Below are positions 23,793-32,027 of a stretch of DNA of 35,388 nucleotides, piece by piece. The notes below the pieces were generated by a model, which worked only from the letters and a program-made list of their open reading frames with translations, ran no database searches and was not told the origin of the DNA. Positions within the stretch are counted from its first letter, which is position 1, and the number at the start of each line of letters is the position of its first letter. The DNA is from Spirochaetales bacterium. Lineage in GTDB: Bacteria > Spirochaetota > Spirochaetia > JC444 > Marispirochaetaceae. The stretch spans positions 1-35,388 of the forward strand of contig JAFGQL010000151.1 in NCBI GenBank assembly GCA_016935695.1, given 5' to 3'. Position numbers and translations under genes: made by a program.

Positions 23793-25340
23793 ATGAGTAT
23801 ACATCCGGACGAATTTTTCAAGGAAGTGTCGGTCATCATTACCGGTCACCTCGATATACGCACCGGATTGCGGGAAGCCTTTCTGTATATACGGCGGCAC
23901 ATTCCGGCGGACGCCCTCTATCTGGAGATTTTCAGTATGGATCAGGGTATTGCCCGGATTTACGCTTCTGCCGATGTGGAAGGGGCCCGGAAACCGGATA
24001 CGGTCATTCATCTGCCGCCCCAGGCTGCCAGGCATCTGATACCTGCCCTGAAGGCCCCCGATGTGGTGCATGTCATAAATGATGTGGACGAAAACCCCAT
24101 CGGCTCCCTTATAAACGCGGCCATCGGCCGGCGGGAAAACTCGGTACTTGCCTGTCCCCTGTATATCGAGACCCATGTGTTCGGCGGTCTTATCATAGAA
24201 AGGCACAAGCGTAATGGGTACAGCCGGGAGGACGCCGAACTGGCAAAAATACTCATAAAGCCCTTCTCCATCGCATTGGCCAACTGCCTCAAGCATGATG
24301 AAATACTCAGGCTCAACGAAATCATCCAGAATGACAGACGCTTCCTGCAGGAAGAAATCCGGCATCTGACCGGCGACACGATTATCGGGGCTGACGGCGG
24401 GCTTAAGAAGGTCATGGAGAAGGTGCACCAGGTTGCGGCAACCGACAGTCCGGTCCTCATTCTCGGCGAAACCGGGGTCGGCAAGGACCTGATTGCCGGA
24501 GAGATCCACCGTCTCTCCCTGCGCAAGCAGCACCCGTTCATTACGGTGAACAGCGGCGCCATTCCCGAATCCCTCATCGACAGCGAGCTCTTCGGCCATG
24601 AAAAAGGCGCCTTTACCGGGGCGGATTCCCGGAAACGCGGGCGCTTTGAACGGGCGCAGGGAGGGAGTCTCTTTCTGGATGAAATAGGCGAACTGCCCAT
24701 GAGTGCCCAGATCCGGTTGTTGCGGGTCCTGCAGAACAGGGAATACGAACGTGTCGGAGGTGTCGAGGTCCTCAGTGCCGACGTGCGGCTCATCGCGGCG
24801 ACACATAAAGATATTGCTTCCATGGTTTCTGACGGTTCTTTCCGGCAGGACCTCTGGTTCCGGATTCATGTATTTCCCATTATTGTACCGCCGTTGCGGG
24901 AGCGCCGGGAAGACATCCCCTCTTTGGTCAATCACTTCATCCGCAGGAAGTCGGTAACCTTGAGAAAAGTGAAGGCACCGGAAATGGATAGCGCGTCTTT
25001 ACAGAACTTTCTGGAATATGCGTGGCCGGGTAATGTCCGGGAACTGGAGAATGTCATAGAACATGCAATGATTCTCCACCGGGAAGGACCCTTGACGGTC
25101 GGTCCTGAGTATTTCGACCCGGGTTTGTCCATACCGTCTAAAGCCGATACCAAGGATCCCTCCGGTGAATTACCAAGCCTGGAAGCGTACACCGCGGCAT
25201 ACATCAGACGGGTACTGAGCCTCACCCGGGGAAAAATCCACGGCCCCGGCGGCGCAGCGGCCATTCTGGGGCTGAAACCGACAACACTGCGGTATAAAAT
25301 GGATAAACTAAGAATCGAATACCGGAAAAAAATGCTTTAA
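23793..25340 (+). CDS. Sigma-54-dependent activator (FhlA/NorR-like)
   Basis: Bacterial enhancer-binding protein of 515 residues: GAF-type sensor (about 1-170), AAA+ domain (about 195-425) and Fis-type HTH (about 470-515). Walker A is GETGVGKD (225-232), the sigma-54-contact loop is GAFTGA (272-277), Walker B is LFLDEIGE (293-300) and the arginine-finger stretch is FRQDLWFRI. The HTH GPGGAAAILGLKPTTLRYKM closely follows FhlA and NorR. Start at ATG 23793 is favoured over ATG 23763, which lies before the putative -10. It follows the ferredoxin-nitroreductase gene and probably switches it on. Confidence 0.92.
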   Translation: MSIHPDEFFKEVSVIITGHLDIRTGLREAFLYIRRHIPADALYLEIFSMDQGIARIYASADVEGARKPDTVIHLPPQAARHLIPALKAPDVVHVINDVDENPIGSLINAAIGRRENSVLACPLYIETHVFGGLIIERHKRNGYSREDAELAKILIKPFSIALANCLKHDEILRLNEIIQNDRRFLQEEIRHLTGDTIIGADGGLKKVMEKVHQVAATDSPVLILGETGVGKDLIAGEIHRLSLRKQHPFITVNSGAIPESLIDSELFGHEKGAFTGADSRKRGRFERAQGGSLFLDEIGELPMSAQIRLLRVLQNREYERVGGVEVLSADVRLIAATHKDIASMVSDGSFRQDLWFRIHVFPIIVPPLRERREDIPSLVNHFIRRKSVTLRKVKAPEMDSASLQNFLEYAWPGNVRELENVIEHAMILHREGPLTVGPEYFDPGLSIPSKADTKDPSGELPSLEAYTAAYIRRVLSLTRGKIHGPGGAAAILGLKPTTLRYKMDKLRIEYRKKML

Positions 25341-25406
25341 AAGACGGCAAAATGCCCTATCATGGGTAATAGGCGCAGTGCGCATAGCAAAAACCATGGA
25401 GGCGCT

Positions 25407-26051
25407 ATGAACGATATTACCGTCATTTCCAGAAAAACCCCGAAAACCAGACGGCCGGTCACCAGAAATGAATATACCCTCACCTGTTCGGTGAGGAAAA
25501 CCCCCTATGTCTTGTCCAAGACAAAGAAGTTTTCCATCGGCAGACTCAAAAAGAATGATATTTCGCTGCCCCAGAAAACCACGTCCGATGTTCATGCCAC
25601 CGTCAAGTGGAGCAAATCGTCCTTTCGCATTACCGATGAGAACTCGACAAATTGCACCTACGTGAACGGTAAACGTATTGAGGGTACGACGGCCCTTGCC
25701 GACGGCGACAAAATAAAAATCGGAAAGTTCACTATTCTGTTCAGGATTAACAAGGTACGTGAAAAGCTAAGCCAGAAGGCAGGCGAAAAGAAAACCGCAA
25801 AGGCCGGCCCGAAGAAAACCGTAAAAGCAGCTCCGAAGAAAGCCGCAAAGGCCGGCCCGGAGACAGGCACAAAAGCAGCTCCGAAGAAAGCCGCAAAGAC
25901 CGGCCCGAAGACAGGCACAAAAGCAGCCCCGAAGAAAGCCGCAAAAGCAAGTCCTAAAAAAACTGCAAAGGCAGGCCCTAAAGCCGGCGTAAAGAAAACC
26001 GCAAGGGCAGGCTCTCATGCAGCCGGAAAAACAATTCTTATGAATGAATAG
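25407..26051 (+). CDS. FHA-domain protein with histone-H1-like tail
   Basis: A 214-residue cytoplasmic protein. Residues about 25-113 form an FHA phosphothreonine-binding domain: GR at 45-46, TTSDVHATV around S60 and H63, and NCTYVNGKRI. Residues 119-214 are almost entirely K, A, P, G and T, like histone H1, Hc1 or AlgP tails, and would bind DNA or RNA. The tail contains three 16-residue repeats of the KAAPKKAAK type. ATG 25407 has GGAGG four bases upstream; the frame is open to 25362. It lies between the sigma-54 activator and a convergent hybrid kinase. Combined reader of phosphorylation and nucleoid binder is inference. Confidence 0.83.
   Translation: MNDITVISRKTPKTRRPVTRNEYTLTCSVRKTPYVLSKTKKFSIGRLKKNDISLPQKTTSDVHATVKWSKSSFRITDENSTNCTYVNGKRIEGTTALADGDKIKIGKFTILFRINKVREKLSQKAGEKKTAKAGPKKTVKAAPKKAAKAGPETGTKAAPKKAAKTGPKTGTKAAPKKAAKASPKKTAKAGPKAGVKKTARAGSHAAGKTILMNE
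25824..25967 (+). repeat. 48-bp tandem repeat, three copies
   Basis: Three in-frame 48-base units (25824, 25872, 25920) encode KAAPKKAAKAGPETGT, KAAPKKAAKTGPKTGT and KAAPKKAAKASPKKTA. DNA identity between the first two is high, so copy number may vary by slippage and change the length of the basic tail. Confidence 0.85.
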
Positions 26052-26069
26052 GGGACGGGTACTGCTGGT

Positions 26070-27947
26070 TTACTTGAGGGCTTCGGTGATTGCTTCCCGC
26101 AGGTCCTTCATCCTGTACGGTTTCTTTATGACACCGGAGAAACCGAAGTTCCTGTAATTTGCCATGACAGGATCCTGGGAATAGCCCGAGCACACAATAA
26201 TTTTTGCACCCCGTGTTAATCGGGCGATCGCCTCGGCTGTTTCCTTGCCTCCCATGCCACCCTTTATAGTCAGGTCTAAAAGCACCAGATCGAAAGGGGT
26301 TGCACTATCCAGGTGCGCTTTATAGGCGGCAACGGTGTCCTCCCCCTTTCCGGTAAACACAGGTTGCAGATTCAGGGCTGTAAGCATTTTTTCCAAAACA
26401 GTCTGTATTGCCGGTTCGTCTTCCAATACCAGAATGGAGGCCGGTGCAAGTTTGGCGGTGGTATCCGATATGTTTGATTCCGGGGTTTCTGCACATGCAG
26501 CAGGAAGATAGATATCAAAACAGGTCCCCTGGTCAGAATCGGACCTGACGCTGATGTAGCCGTTGTGCTGGGTAATGATGGAATAGCAGATATACAGCCC
26601 CAGTCCGTTGCCGTCCTTTTTTGTAGAGAAATAGGGGTCGAAGATGTGTTTCAGGTTACGGTGGGGGATACCCGGGCCGCTGTCCTGAATGCTGATTTTC
26701 ACATAGGGGCCTGACTGCTTTACGGCACCGGGAGGGCTGAAACGGGGTTCGTTCCTGATGCCTATCTGGATTGAGCCGCTGCCATCGATGGCTTGTTTGG
26801 CGTTTATAATGATGTTTTGAATGACCTGGCTGATCTGGCCGGGGTCAACCGCTGCGTTCCATATTCCGCTGTCTATGCGGTAGGATGTCAGAATGCTGGA
26901 GCCGCTCAAGGTGAACTGGGCGGTTTCCTCTACAAGGGCCGCGATGGACGTTGTTTTCCGCACCGGGCTCCCTCCCTTGGAGAAGGTCAATAACTGCTCG
27001 GTCAGTCGCTTTGCCTGGTAGGCGGCGTTTTCCATATCCCTGTACGCCCGGGCAGTGTCCGGATCGGTATCGCCGTTCATGGAAAGCAGGGAAATATTTC
27101 CTACAATGCTGGTAAGGAGGTTGTTGAAATCGTGGGCAATGCCTCCGGCAAGGGTACCCAGGGACTTTAGTTTCATGGCGTTTTCTATGTCCCTGTTCTG
27201 TTGTACGAAGTACTTCATGACGCCGATCATGCTTACAATGATGAAGAAGGTGACGCCGGGGCTGAAAAAGGAGAAAATTCGTACAGAGAACAGACTGTCC
27301 GCCTGTTCACGCACCGCGAAGATGATGTCGGTCAGCCCCGTGAGGATCGCGGCAATGGCGCCGAAAAAGGTAAGGACGAGGTGGGATGCCTGGCGCCGCT
27401 GAATGGTCTCTGCGGCCAGAAATGAAACGCAGATTAAAGCCCACACGGCAATGGCAAGGTCCCGCAGGCGGTATGCCGGTCCGGGAAAACCGCGGCCCAG
27501 GTTCCATATCCGGTCAATCTGTTCGCCTAATATCCGTTTTGTCAGAAGCAGGCGGGGCGACACCAGGGCGGTGACAACCAGGGCAAGGGCAATGACAAGG
27601 CCGGCTATGCTGAGGCCGATGAGCATTTTCCGCCGTGAGGGGGATCGCTCAAGAAGAAAAGAGATGAAATAGGGCAGGGCGGGAAGGAAGAAACCTGCCG
27701 AGCAGGCCTGCAGCAGATGACACACATACCCTGCGTCGGGAAGGGAGAGTATCCCCGATGCGATGGTCAGGACTTCAAAGAAAATGAAGCCAAACCCGAT
27801 GAAACCCAGAAGGGATATGGCGGCATACAGGGGTTTCTTCGTGGTATGGCAGATGTACATATACAGTATGCTGCCGATAGCGATGGTGCCGGCGCATAAG
27901 GACAGCAAAATTACCGGCAGCAGCGATTTATATAGTTCACTATTCAT
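26070..27947 (-). CDS. Membrane hybrid histidine kinase with receiver
   Basis: A 625-residue sensor kinase. The first 245 residues hold about seven hydrophobic helices, a 7TM-type sensor. The kinase core has phosphoacceptor H272 in AGGIAHDFNNLL, N-box NIIINAKQAIDG (378-389), G1 DSGPGIP (422-428) and G2 GNGLGL. A receiver domain (about 503-625) has acidic pocket LEDE, phosphoacceptor D558 in LLDLTIKGG and KKP near the end. The IAHDFNNLL box is typical of HPK4 hybrid kinases. No cognate output regulator is adjacent. Convergent with the FHA gene, 18 bases away. Confidence 0.92.
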   Translation of the reverse strand: MNSELYKSLLPVILLSLCAGTIAIGSILYMYICHTTKKPLYAAISLLGFIGFGFIFFEVLTIASGILSLPDAGYVCHLLQACSAGFFLPALPYFISFLLERSPSRRKMLIGLSIAGLVIALALVVTALVSPRLLLTKRILGEQIDRIWNLGRGFPGPAYRLRDLAIAVWALICVSFLAAETIQRRQASHLVLTFFGAIAAILTGLTDIIFAVREQADSLFSVRIFSFFSPGVTFFIIVSMIGVMKYFVQQNRDIENAMKLKSLGTLAGGIAHDFNNLLTSIVGNISLLSMNGDTDPDTARAYRDMENAAYQAKRLTEQLLTFSKGGSPVRKTTSIAALVEETAQFTLSGSSILTSYRIDSGIWNAAVDPGQISQVIQNIIINAKQAIDGSGSIQIGIRNEPRFSPPGAVKQSGPYVKISIQDSGPGIPHRNLKHIFDPYFSTKKDGNGLGLYICYSIITQHNGYISVRSDSDQGTCFDIYLPAACAETPESNISDTTAKLAPASILVLEDEPAIQTVLEKMLTALNLQPVFTGKGEDTVAAYKAHLDSATPFDLVLLDLTIKGGMGGKETAEAIARLTRGAKIIVCSGYSQDPVMANYRNFGFSGVIKKPYRMKDLREAITEALK

Positions 27948-28135
27948 GATGAGTTCTTACAGTATACAGCGGTTTGCCGGGTAATGCACTTATAAAAACT
28001 CCTTTTCAGGCGAAGGTCATGCATTCGACAGCGTTCTGGATAACACGAAGTAACAGGTTTTTAACAGAAACCCTTTCGTTTTCTCATGTTCTTACGTTGT
28101 CATATATCCGCGTGTAATGAGAACGGAGGTGGATA

Positions 28136-29353
28136 ATGATCGCGGTAACGGAAAGAGAATCAACAGAAAAAGTGACCCAGCGGGTACTCGGTTCCACTGA
28201 TCCGGATACACAGAAGCATCAGCGTATCAGCAGAATAGCGTCTGAGTATTGCTTTGCCCCGCGAACTGCCCATATCCTGGACGTTGCTGACGAACTTCAG
28301 GCCCTGGGCGCTCTTGCCGCGGGGGTTGTGGATGAAGATGGAACGACAGCCGGTATTGTCGAGTCCCGGGAACTGACGGCGCTGTTGTCCCGGCCTTTTG
28401 CCCGGGATGTCATGCGCAACCATACCATCAGCGACATCATCAAGGCGGTACGTACATTCTCCGCCAATGAGAATATCTTCAATATCGCCGAACAGATTAC
28501 CGATGACCTGAAAGGAAACTCGACTGTGTTTTACCTTCTGGCCGACGAATCAGGGGCCTTCAGGGGAATTTTTTCCAGCAGAGACATGCTTATCTACCTG
28601 TCCGGCGTTACTCAGGAAGATATCGGGCTTGCAAGAAAGCTCCAGTCCCGTCTTGTCCGTGAAAAGGACCTGGTGTGCGGCAATACCTTTGAGATAGCCT
28701 CCTCATCAATGACGGCCAAGGGGGTCGGCGGTGATTTCTATCATATACGCACGGTAGGCGACGATCGATGGCTTATCTCCATGGGGGATGTTGCGGGAAA
28801 AGGCATTGCCGCGTCTATCGTAACCTCGGTCATTGCCGGCGTCCTGGACATGTTTGACTTTAAAAACGGTCTTTCGCTTTTTATTAAGAAATTGAACAGC
28901 TATATCTATACCACTTTTGAAAGCGAGAAATTCGTGACGTCGGTGTTCCTGGAGTATGATGAACGGATACGGAGTATGCGTGTCTGTGATGCGGGCCACT
29001 CACATGTGTTCGTTTTCCGCGACAACCGGCTGATGAGGCTGAGCACCGCGGCAAGAAACCTTCCCTTGGGAATAATTCCTGCTCTTGATCCAGTGTTTTC
29101 CCGTTTTACTCCCCGGGAGGACGATATTCTTCTTGTCATTACCGATGGCCTTATTGAACAGGAAAATGGTAACGGTCAGGTTTATTCAATGAACCGGGTG
29201 CGCGATATACTTGAGCGCCACAGGGAAAGCGCCGTTGAAACCATTCGCGATCAATTGATAAAGGACTTTCACCGGTTCAGAGGCGCACATCACCTGACCG
29301 ACGACATCACCTTCGCCGTCATGAAATTCAACGATCAGAAAGTGGTACTTTGA
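28136..29353 (+). CDS. CBS-domain PP2C (SpoIIE/RsbU-type) phosphatase
   Basis: A 405-residue protein. Residues about 20-160 contain a CBS-domain pair (AAGVVDEDGTTAGIVESREL and AFRGIFSSRDMLIYL), probable nucleotide sensor. Residues about 165-400 are a PP2C phosphatase: metal-site Asp in GVGGDFYHI (D200) and MGDVAGKG (D218), plus DAGHSH, ITDGLIEQENG and LTDDITFAV. RsbU/SpoIIE phosphatases dephosphorylate STAS antagonists, here presumably the two STAS proteins encoded on the opposite strand. A perfect GGAGGT precedes the ATG. It ends 13 bases from the STAS-HATPase gene. It lacks the membrane or response-regulator inputs of many relatives. Confidence 0.9.
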   Translation: MIAVTERESTEKVTQRVLGSTDPDTQKHQRISRIASEYCFAPRTAHILDVADELQALGALAAGVVDEDGTTAGIVESRELTALLSRPFARDVMRNHTISDIIKAVRTFSANENIFNIAEQITDDLKGNSTVFYLLADESGAFRGIFSSRDMLIYLSGVTQEDIGLARKLQSRLVREKDLVCGNTFEIASSSMTAKGVGGDFYHIRTVGDDRWLISMGDVAGKGIAASIVTSVIAGVLDMFDFKNGLSLFIKKLNSYIYTTFESEKFVTSVFLEYDERIRSMRVCDAGHSHVFVFRDNRLMRLSTAARNLPLGIIPALDPVFSRFTPREDDILLVITDGLIEQENGNGQVYSMNRVRDILERHRESAVETIRDQLIKDFHRFRGAHHLTDDITFAVMKFNDQKVVL

Positions 29354-29366
29354 AAAGCCATGCGGT

Positions 29367-30251
29367 TCAATCCGAGTGGAACATCCGCATGACCCCGACT
29401 TTATTCCTCGATGCGGAATACACAACGCCTTCGTTCCAGTATTCAACCGCTGCGCACATGGCGTTGCCGCCGTCTGTCTCGTCGCTGGACAGAGTCGTGA
29501 ACCGAAGATAGTCCATCATTTTTTCGTAGTCATGGCTGCGGTAGCAGCTTATCTTGTTCCGGTAAAACTCGTTCCATTTTTCTATGTCCTGAAACCCGCT
29601 TCCCTCGTCCTGGACGATCAGCCGGGCGTGGCTCTCGCTGAACTCAAACCACACATCGATCGATTTTTCCGGATTGTTTTTATTGCCGTGTTTGACGGCG
29701 TTTTTAATGATTTCGCAGATTTGCTGTTCAAGAATATTGAACTCACGCAGCTCAACCGGTGATTTCTGGGAAATAAGGTTTGCAAGGCGGCGCGCCTGGG
29801 ACAGGTCAATGTTGAATTTCTTGTAATACATATTGTCCGGCTGCAAGAGCGGGTGGGTATCATCTATGATGATCTGTTTAATGATATGCGGGTGTGACTG
29901 GCTTAAGTTCTGTTTTTCCAGGTAGTCCACGCCCCGTGTCCTGTCTAATGCAGAGGGAAGGAAATGTTCAAGCCTTGTCAATTTCAGGATCTTGGACACA
30001 ATACCATGCATGCCGCAGAAACAAATGGGTAGATTCTGTTTCTGGCAGGTGGTGTAAATGTTCAACAGGATGCCAATGCCGCTTGAGTCGATATAGGTCA
30101 CACTGCCGAGATCAATGAGCACCTTTCGTTTTCTTTCCCGGATCCGGGCGGTAAAGGTTTTCTTGAGATTCGAGGCACTGTATATATCAAGGCTTCCTAC
30201 GGTGCTTAGCAACAGAATGTCTTCTTTGGGCGTTTCAATGCTTATGTTCAT
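29367..30251 (-). CDS. STAS-HATPase fusion (RsbV-RsbW type)
   Basis: A 294-residue protein joining an antagonist domain and an anti-sigma-type kinase. Residues 1-105 are a STAS domain with IDSSGIG (54-60), the Ser being the usual phosphorylation site. Residues about 145-294 are a HATPase: N-box EIIKNAVKHG (180-189) and G1 QDEGSGF (214-220). The G2 loop (GxGL) is not obvious; DETDGGNAMCAAV occupies that region. The kinase would phosphorylate STAS proteins and release or bind a partner. Its start overlaps the upstream STAS gene by 17 bases, so the two are coupled. Confidence 0.85.
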   Translation of the reverse strand: MNISIETPKEDILLLSTVGSLDIYSASNLKKTFTARIRERKRKVLIDLGSVTYIDSSGIGILLNIYTTCQKQNLPICFCGMHGIVSKILKLTRLEHFLPSALDRTRGVDYLEKQNLSQSHPHIIKQIIIDDTHPLLQPDNMYYKKFNIDLSQARRLANLISQKSPVELREFNILEQQICEIIKNAVKHGNKNNPEKSIDVWFEFSESHARLIVQDEGSGFQDIEKWNEFYRNKISCYRSHDYEKMMDYLRFTTLSSDETDGGNAMCAAVEYWNEGVVYSASRNKVGVMRMFHSD

Positions 30252-30606
30252 GATATGTCTCTGTGGAGCTGGTAAGCTGAAGAAGAGCTGTATCCAGGGT
30301 TGGGCAGGTGGGGAAAAAGCCGGTCAGCGAGGTATATCCGAGGACTCTCTCCACCTGCGGGCTGAACCCGACAAACAGCATACGGCGGCCGGTTTTTTTC
30401 TGCTGGGTATAGATGTGGATAAGGGCGCCGATACCGCTTGAGTCAATGTACCGTAACCTTGACAACTCCAGTATGAAAGCGGTGTATCCCTTGCTCTGTA
30501 TTTCCGTGATCTCGTTTTTGAAATCAGAGGTATTGTAGAGATCAAGTTCTCCCTCTATGCGGACAATGACAAGGCTCTCGGAAACCGGTTCAAAACTCAT
30601 TTTCAT
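30235..30606 (-). CDS. STAS-domain anti-anti-sigma factor
   Basis: A 123-residue single STAS domain of RsbV/SpoIIAA type. The phosphorylation motif IDSSGIG (54-60) sits at the same position as in the fused STAS domain next door, and LDLYNTSDFK and GFSPQVERVL are typical of the fold. When dephosphorylated by the nearby PP2C it should bind the HATPase and free the kinase's partner. Start codon is one of two close ATGs (30606 or 30600); no strong ribosome site. It sits 88 bases after the aspartic-protease lipoprotein gene. Confidence 0.9.
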   Translation of the reverse strand: MKMSFEPVSESLVIVRIEGELDLYNTSDFKNEITEIQSKGYTAFILELSRLRYIDSSGIGALIHIYTQQKKTGRRMLFVGFSPQVERVLGYTSLTGFFPTCPTLDTALLQLTSSTETYHEHKH

Positions 30607-30694
30607 ACCGCGTCATGTTTGGCCAATTTATGTGTTACGGGCGTTACGGGATCATGAAAATTGTATGAAATTCAGCTTGATCTGCAGCGGGTGT

Positions 30695-32002
30695 CTATTG
30701 GTGAAAAATGAATTCTCTCCTTTCGAAATCTATCGTCCAGGTAAAGTGCTTCAGGTATCCCCAGGATAAAAGCGCCTCGACATTGAGCCCGGACCAGCTG
30801 CCGAACTGCTTCCACATGGTATCGGGTACAGGATAGGCAAGCTGCTTCGGCATTTCCAGGCCCGATAGGCCGGCTGAACCGGGGATTTCCGGAAACGAGT
30901 CCTGTGGCGCCGGGCTTGTGTTCCAAGATGCCACCTGCTTTTGCCCGGCAAGAAAAGAAACCTGGCCCTGGTGGCTGTTTGCCACGACCAGACCGGAATC
31001 CACGAAAAACAGGCAGTTTTTGCCGGCGACGGAACCCCCAGCCAGGAGGAAATGGCTGTGCAGCATGGAGAATGGAACTGTTTTCCGCGATCCCTCAAGA
31101 AGTGAAAAATGATGTTCCCGCTCTACAGGGTCATTCAATGGTGAAAAAATGATGCGCTTGTGTCGTGGATCAACGGTGGTCAGAAACTGCTTGAGAATGT
31201 TGGTACCGATGATCGGTCCCACTTCGACTCCGTATGCCTGGGATAGCGCCTCTGTCTGAATGCCGGAAGCATGTATGGCCACGGGTACATTCTTCATCGA
31301 GATGCCGCCGATGGTGAGGTCGGCCGTCGTATAACACAGTTCTGCGACCGTAAGCGCGGCAAAGCTCTTCTCGCAAATGTCCGAAGACATGATGCCGAGC
31401 TTTTCTGCAATATTTTTGGTTACATGGATATACGACCCGCCGGTATCCAGACGTGCAATCTGCGGGTGTCCGTTTACCGTAATTTCAAACCCCGGCATGT
31501 TGGGTGTAAGGGCATCGTCGAAAAAGGGGATGATCTCTGTCGAGTCGATGTGGACCGACATGGGGTTATCGATAGCCGACTTGATCCGTTTTTTTGCAAC
31601 GGTGCCCATGGAATGGCTGTTTGCGAAATCATATGCTTCCTCATGCCTGTTGGAGTGTATGTATGACCAGAGTACCGTTTCATGTAAAAAGCGGACATGT
31701 CGAAACCCGTCATCAATTTCACTAAAGGCGGTAATTGCAGTATCGTACCGGCCTTGTATATGGGAAAGGAGGACGCGCATGAAATTCCCTTCATTTCTGG
31801 TTTCAGGATCGTTTATCAGGGCCGTGCTCTCCGCTTCCGCCTTTTCGAAATCACCCGCCCGCCAAAGCCGCCAAAGAGGCAGGAGGACCGGGTCCTTTTC
31901 GGGATTGGTCCGCGAACTCGCGCAGCCGGCCAGCACGGCAGTGACTCCTGCGGCCGAAATACATACCAGAATGATGGAAAAAACACATGTTAATTTACTC
32001 AT
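30695..32002 (-). CDS. Lipoprotein with two aspartic-protease-like lobes
   Basis: A 435-residue exported lipoprotein: lipobox LAGC with C27. Residues about 40-140 are helical, TPR-like. Two retropepsin-type halves follow. The first has RLDTGGSYIHV (D186-T-G) and IIGTNILKQF with TVDPRHKRIIF; the second has FVDSGLVV (D335-S-G) and ALLSWGYLKHF with TIDFERREFIF. Two catalytic motifs in one chain imply a pepsin-like bilobal protease rather than the usual bacterial single-lobe dimer. It lies in an operon with an ArsR-type regulator and the STAS proteins. Protease activity is inferred from motifs; it could be a sensor or binder only. Confidence 0.8.
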   Translation of the reverse strand: MSKLTCVFSIILVCISAAGVTAVLAGCASSRTNPEKDPVLLPLWRLWRAGDFEKAEAESTALINDPETRNEGNFMRVLLSHIQGRYDTAITAFSEIDDGFRHVRFLHETVLWSYIHSNRHEEAYDFANSHSMGTVAKKRIKSAIDNPMSVHIDSTEIIPFFDDALTPNMPGFEITVNGHPQIARLDTGGSYIHVTKNIAEKLGIMSSDICEKSFAALTVAELCYTTADLTIGGISMKNVPVAIHASGIQTEALSQAYGVEVGPIIGTNILKQFLTTVDPRHKRIIFSPLNDPVEREHHFSLLEGSRKTVPFSMLHSHFLLAGGSVAGKNCLFFVDSGLVVANSHQGQVSFLAGQKQVASWNTSPAPQDSFPEIPGSAGLSGLEMPKQLAYPVPDTMWKQFGSWSGLNVEALLSWGYLKHFTWTIDFERREFIFHQ

Positions 32003-32027
32003 AAAAACTCCGTTTATTTGGTTACCG

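Noticed and set aside
25824-25967. CRISPR array suggested by regular 48-base repeats.
   Set aside because: Units are contiguous, in frame and protein-coding, with no spacers and no cas genes.
25658-26018. Long minus-strand reading frames rich in Leu/Ser/Cys/Phe opposite the FHA tail.
   Set aside because: They are antisense shadows of the Lys/Ala repeat; no ribosome site and no family resemblance.
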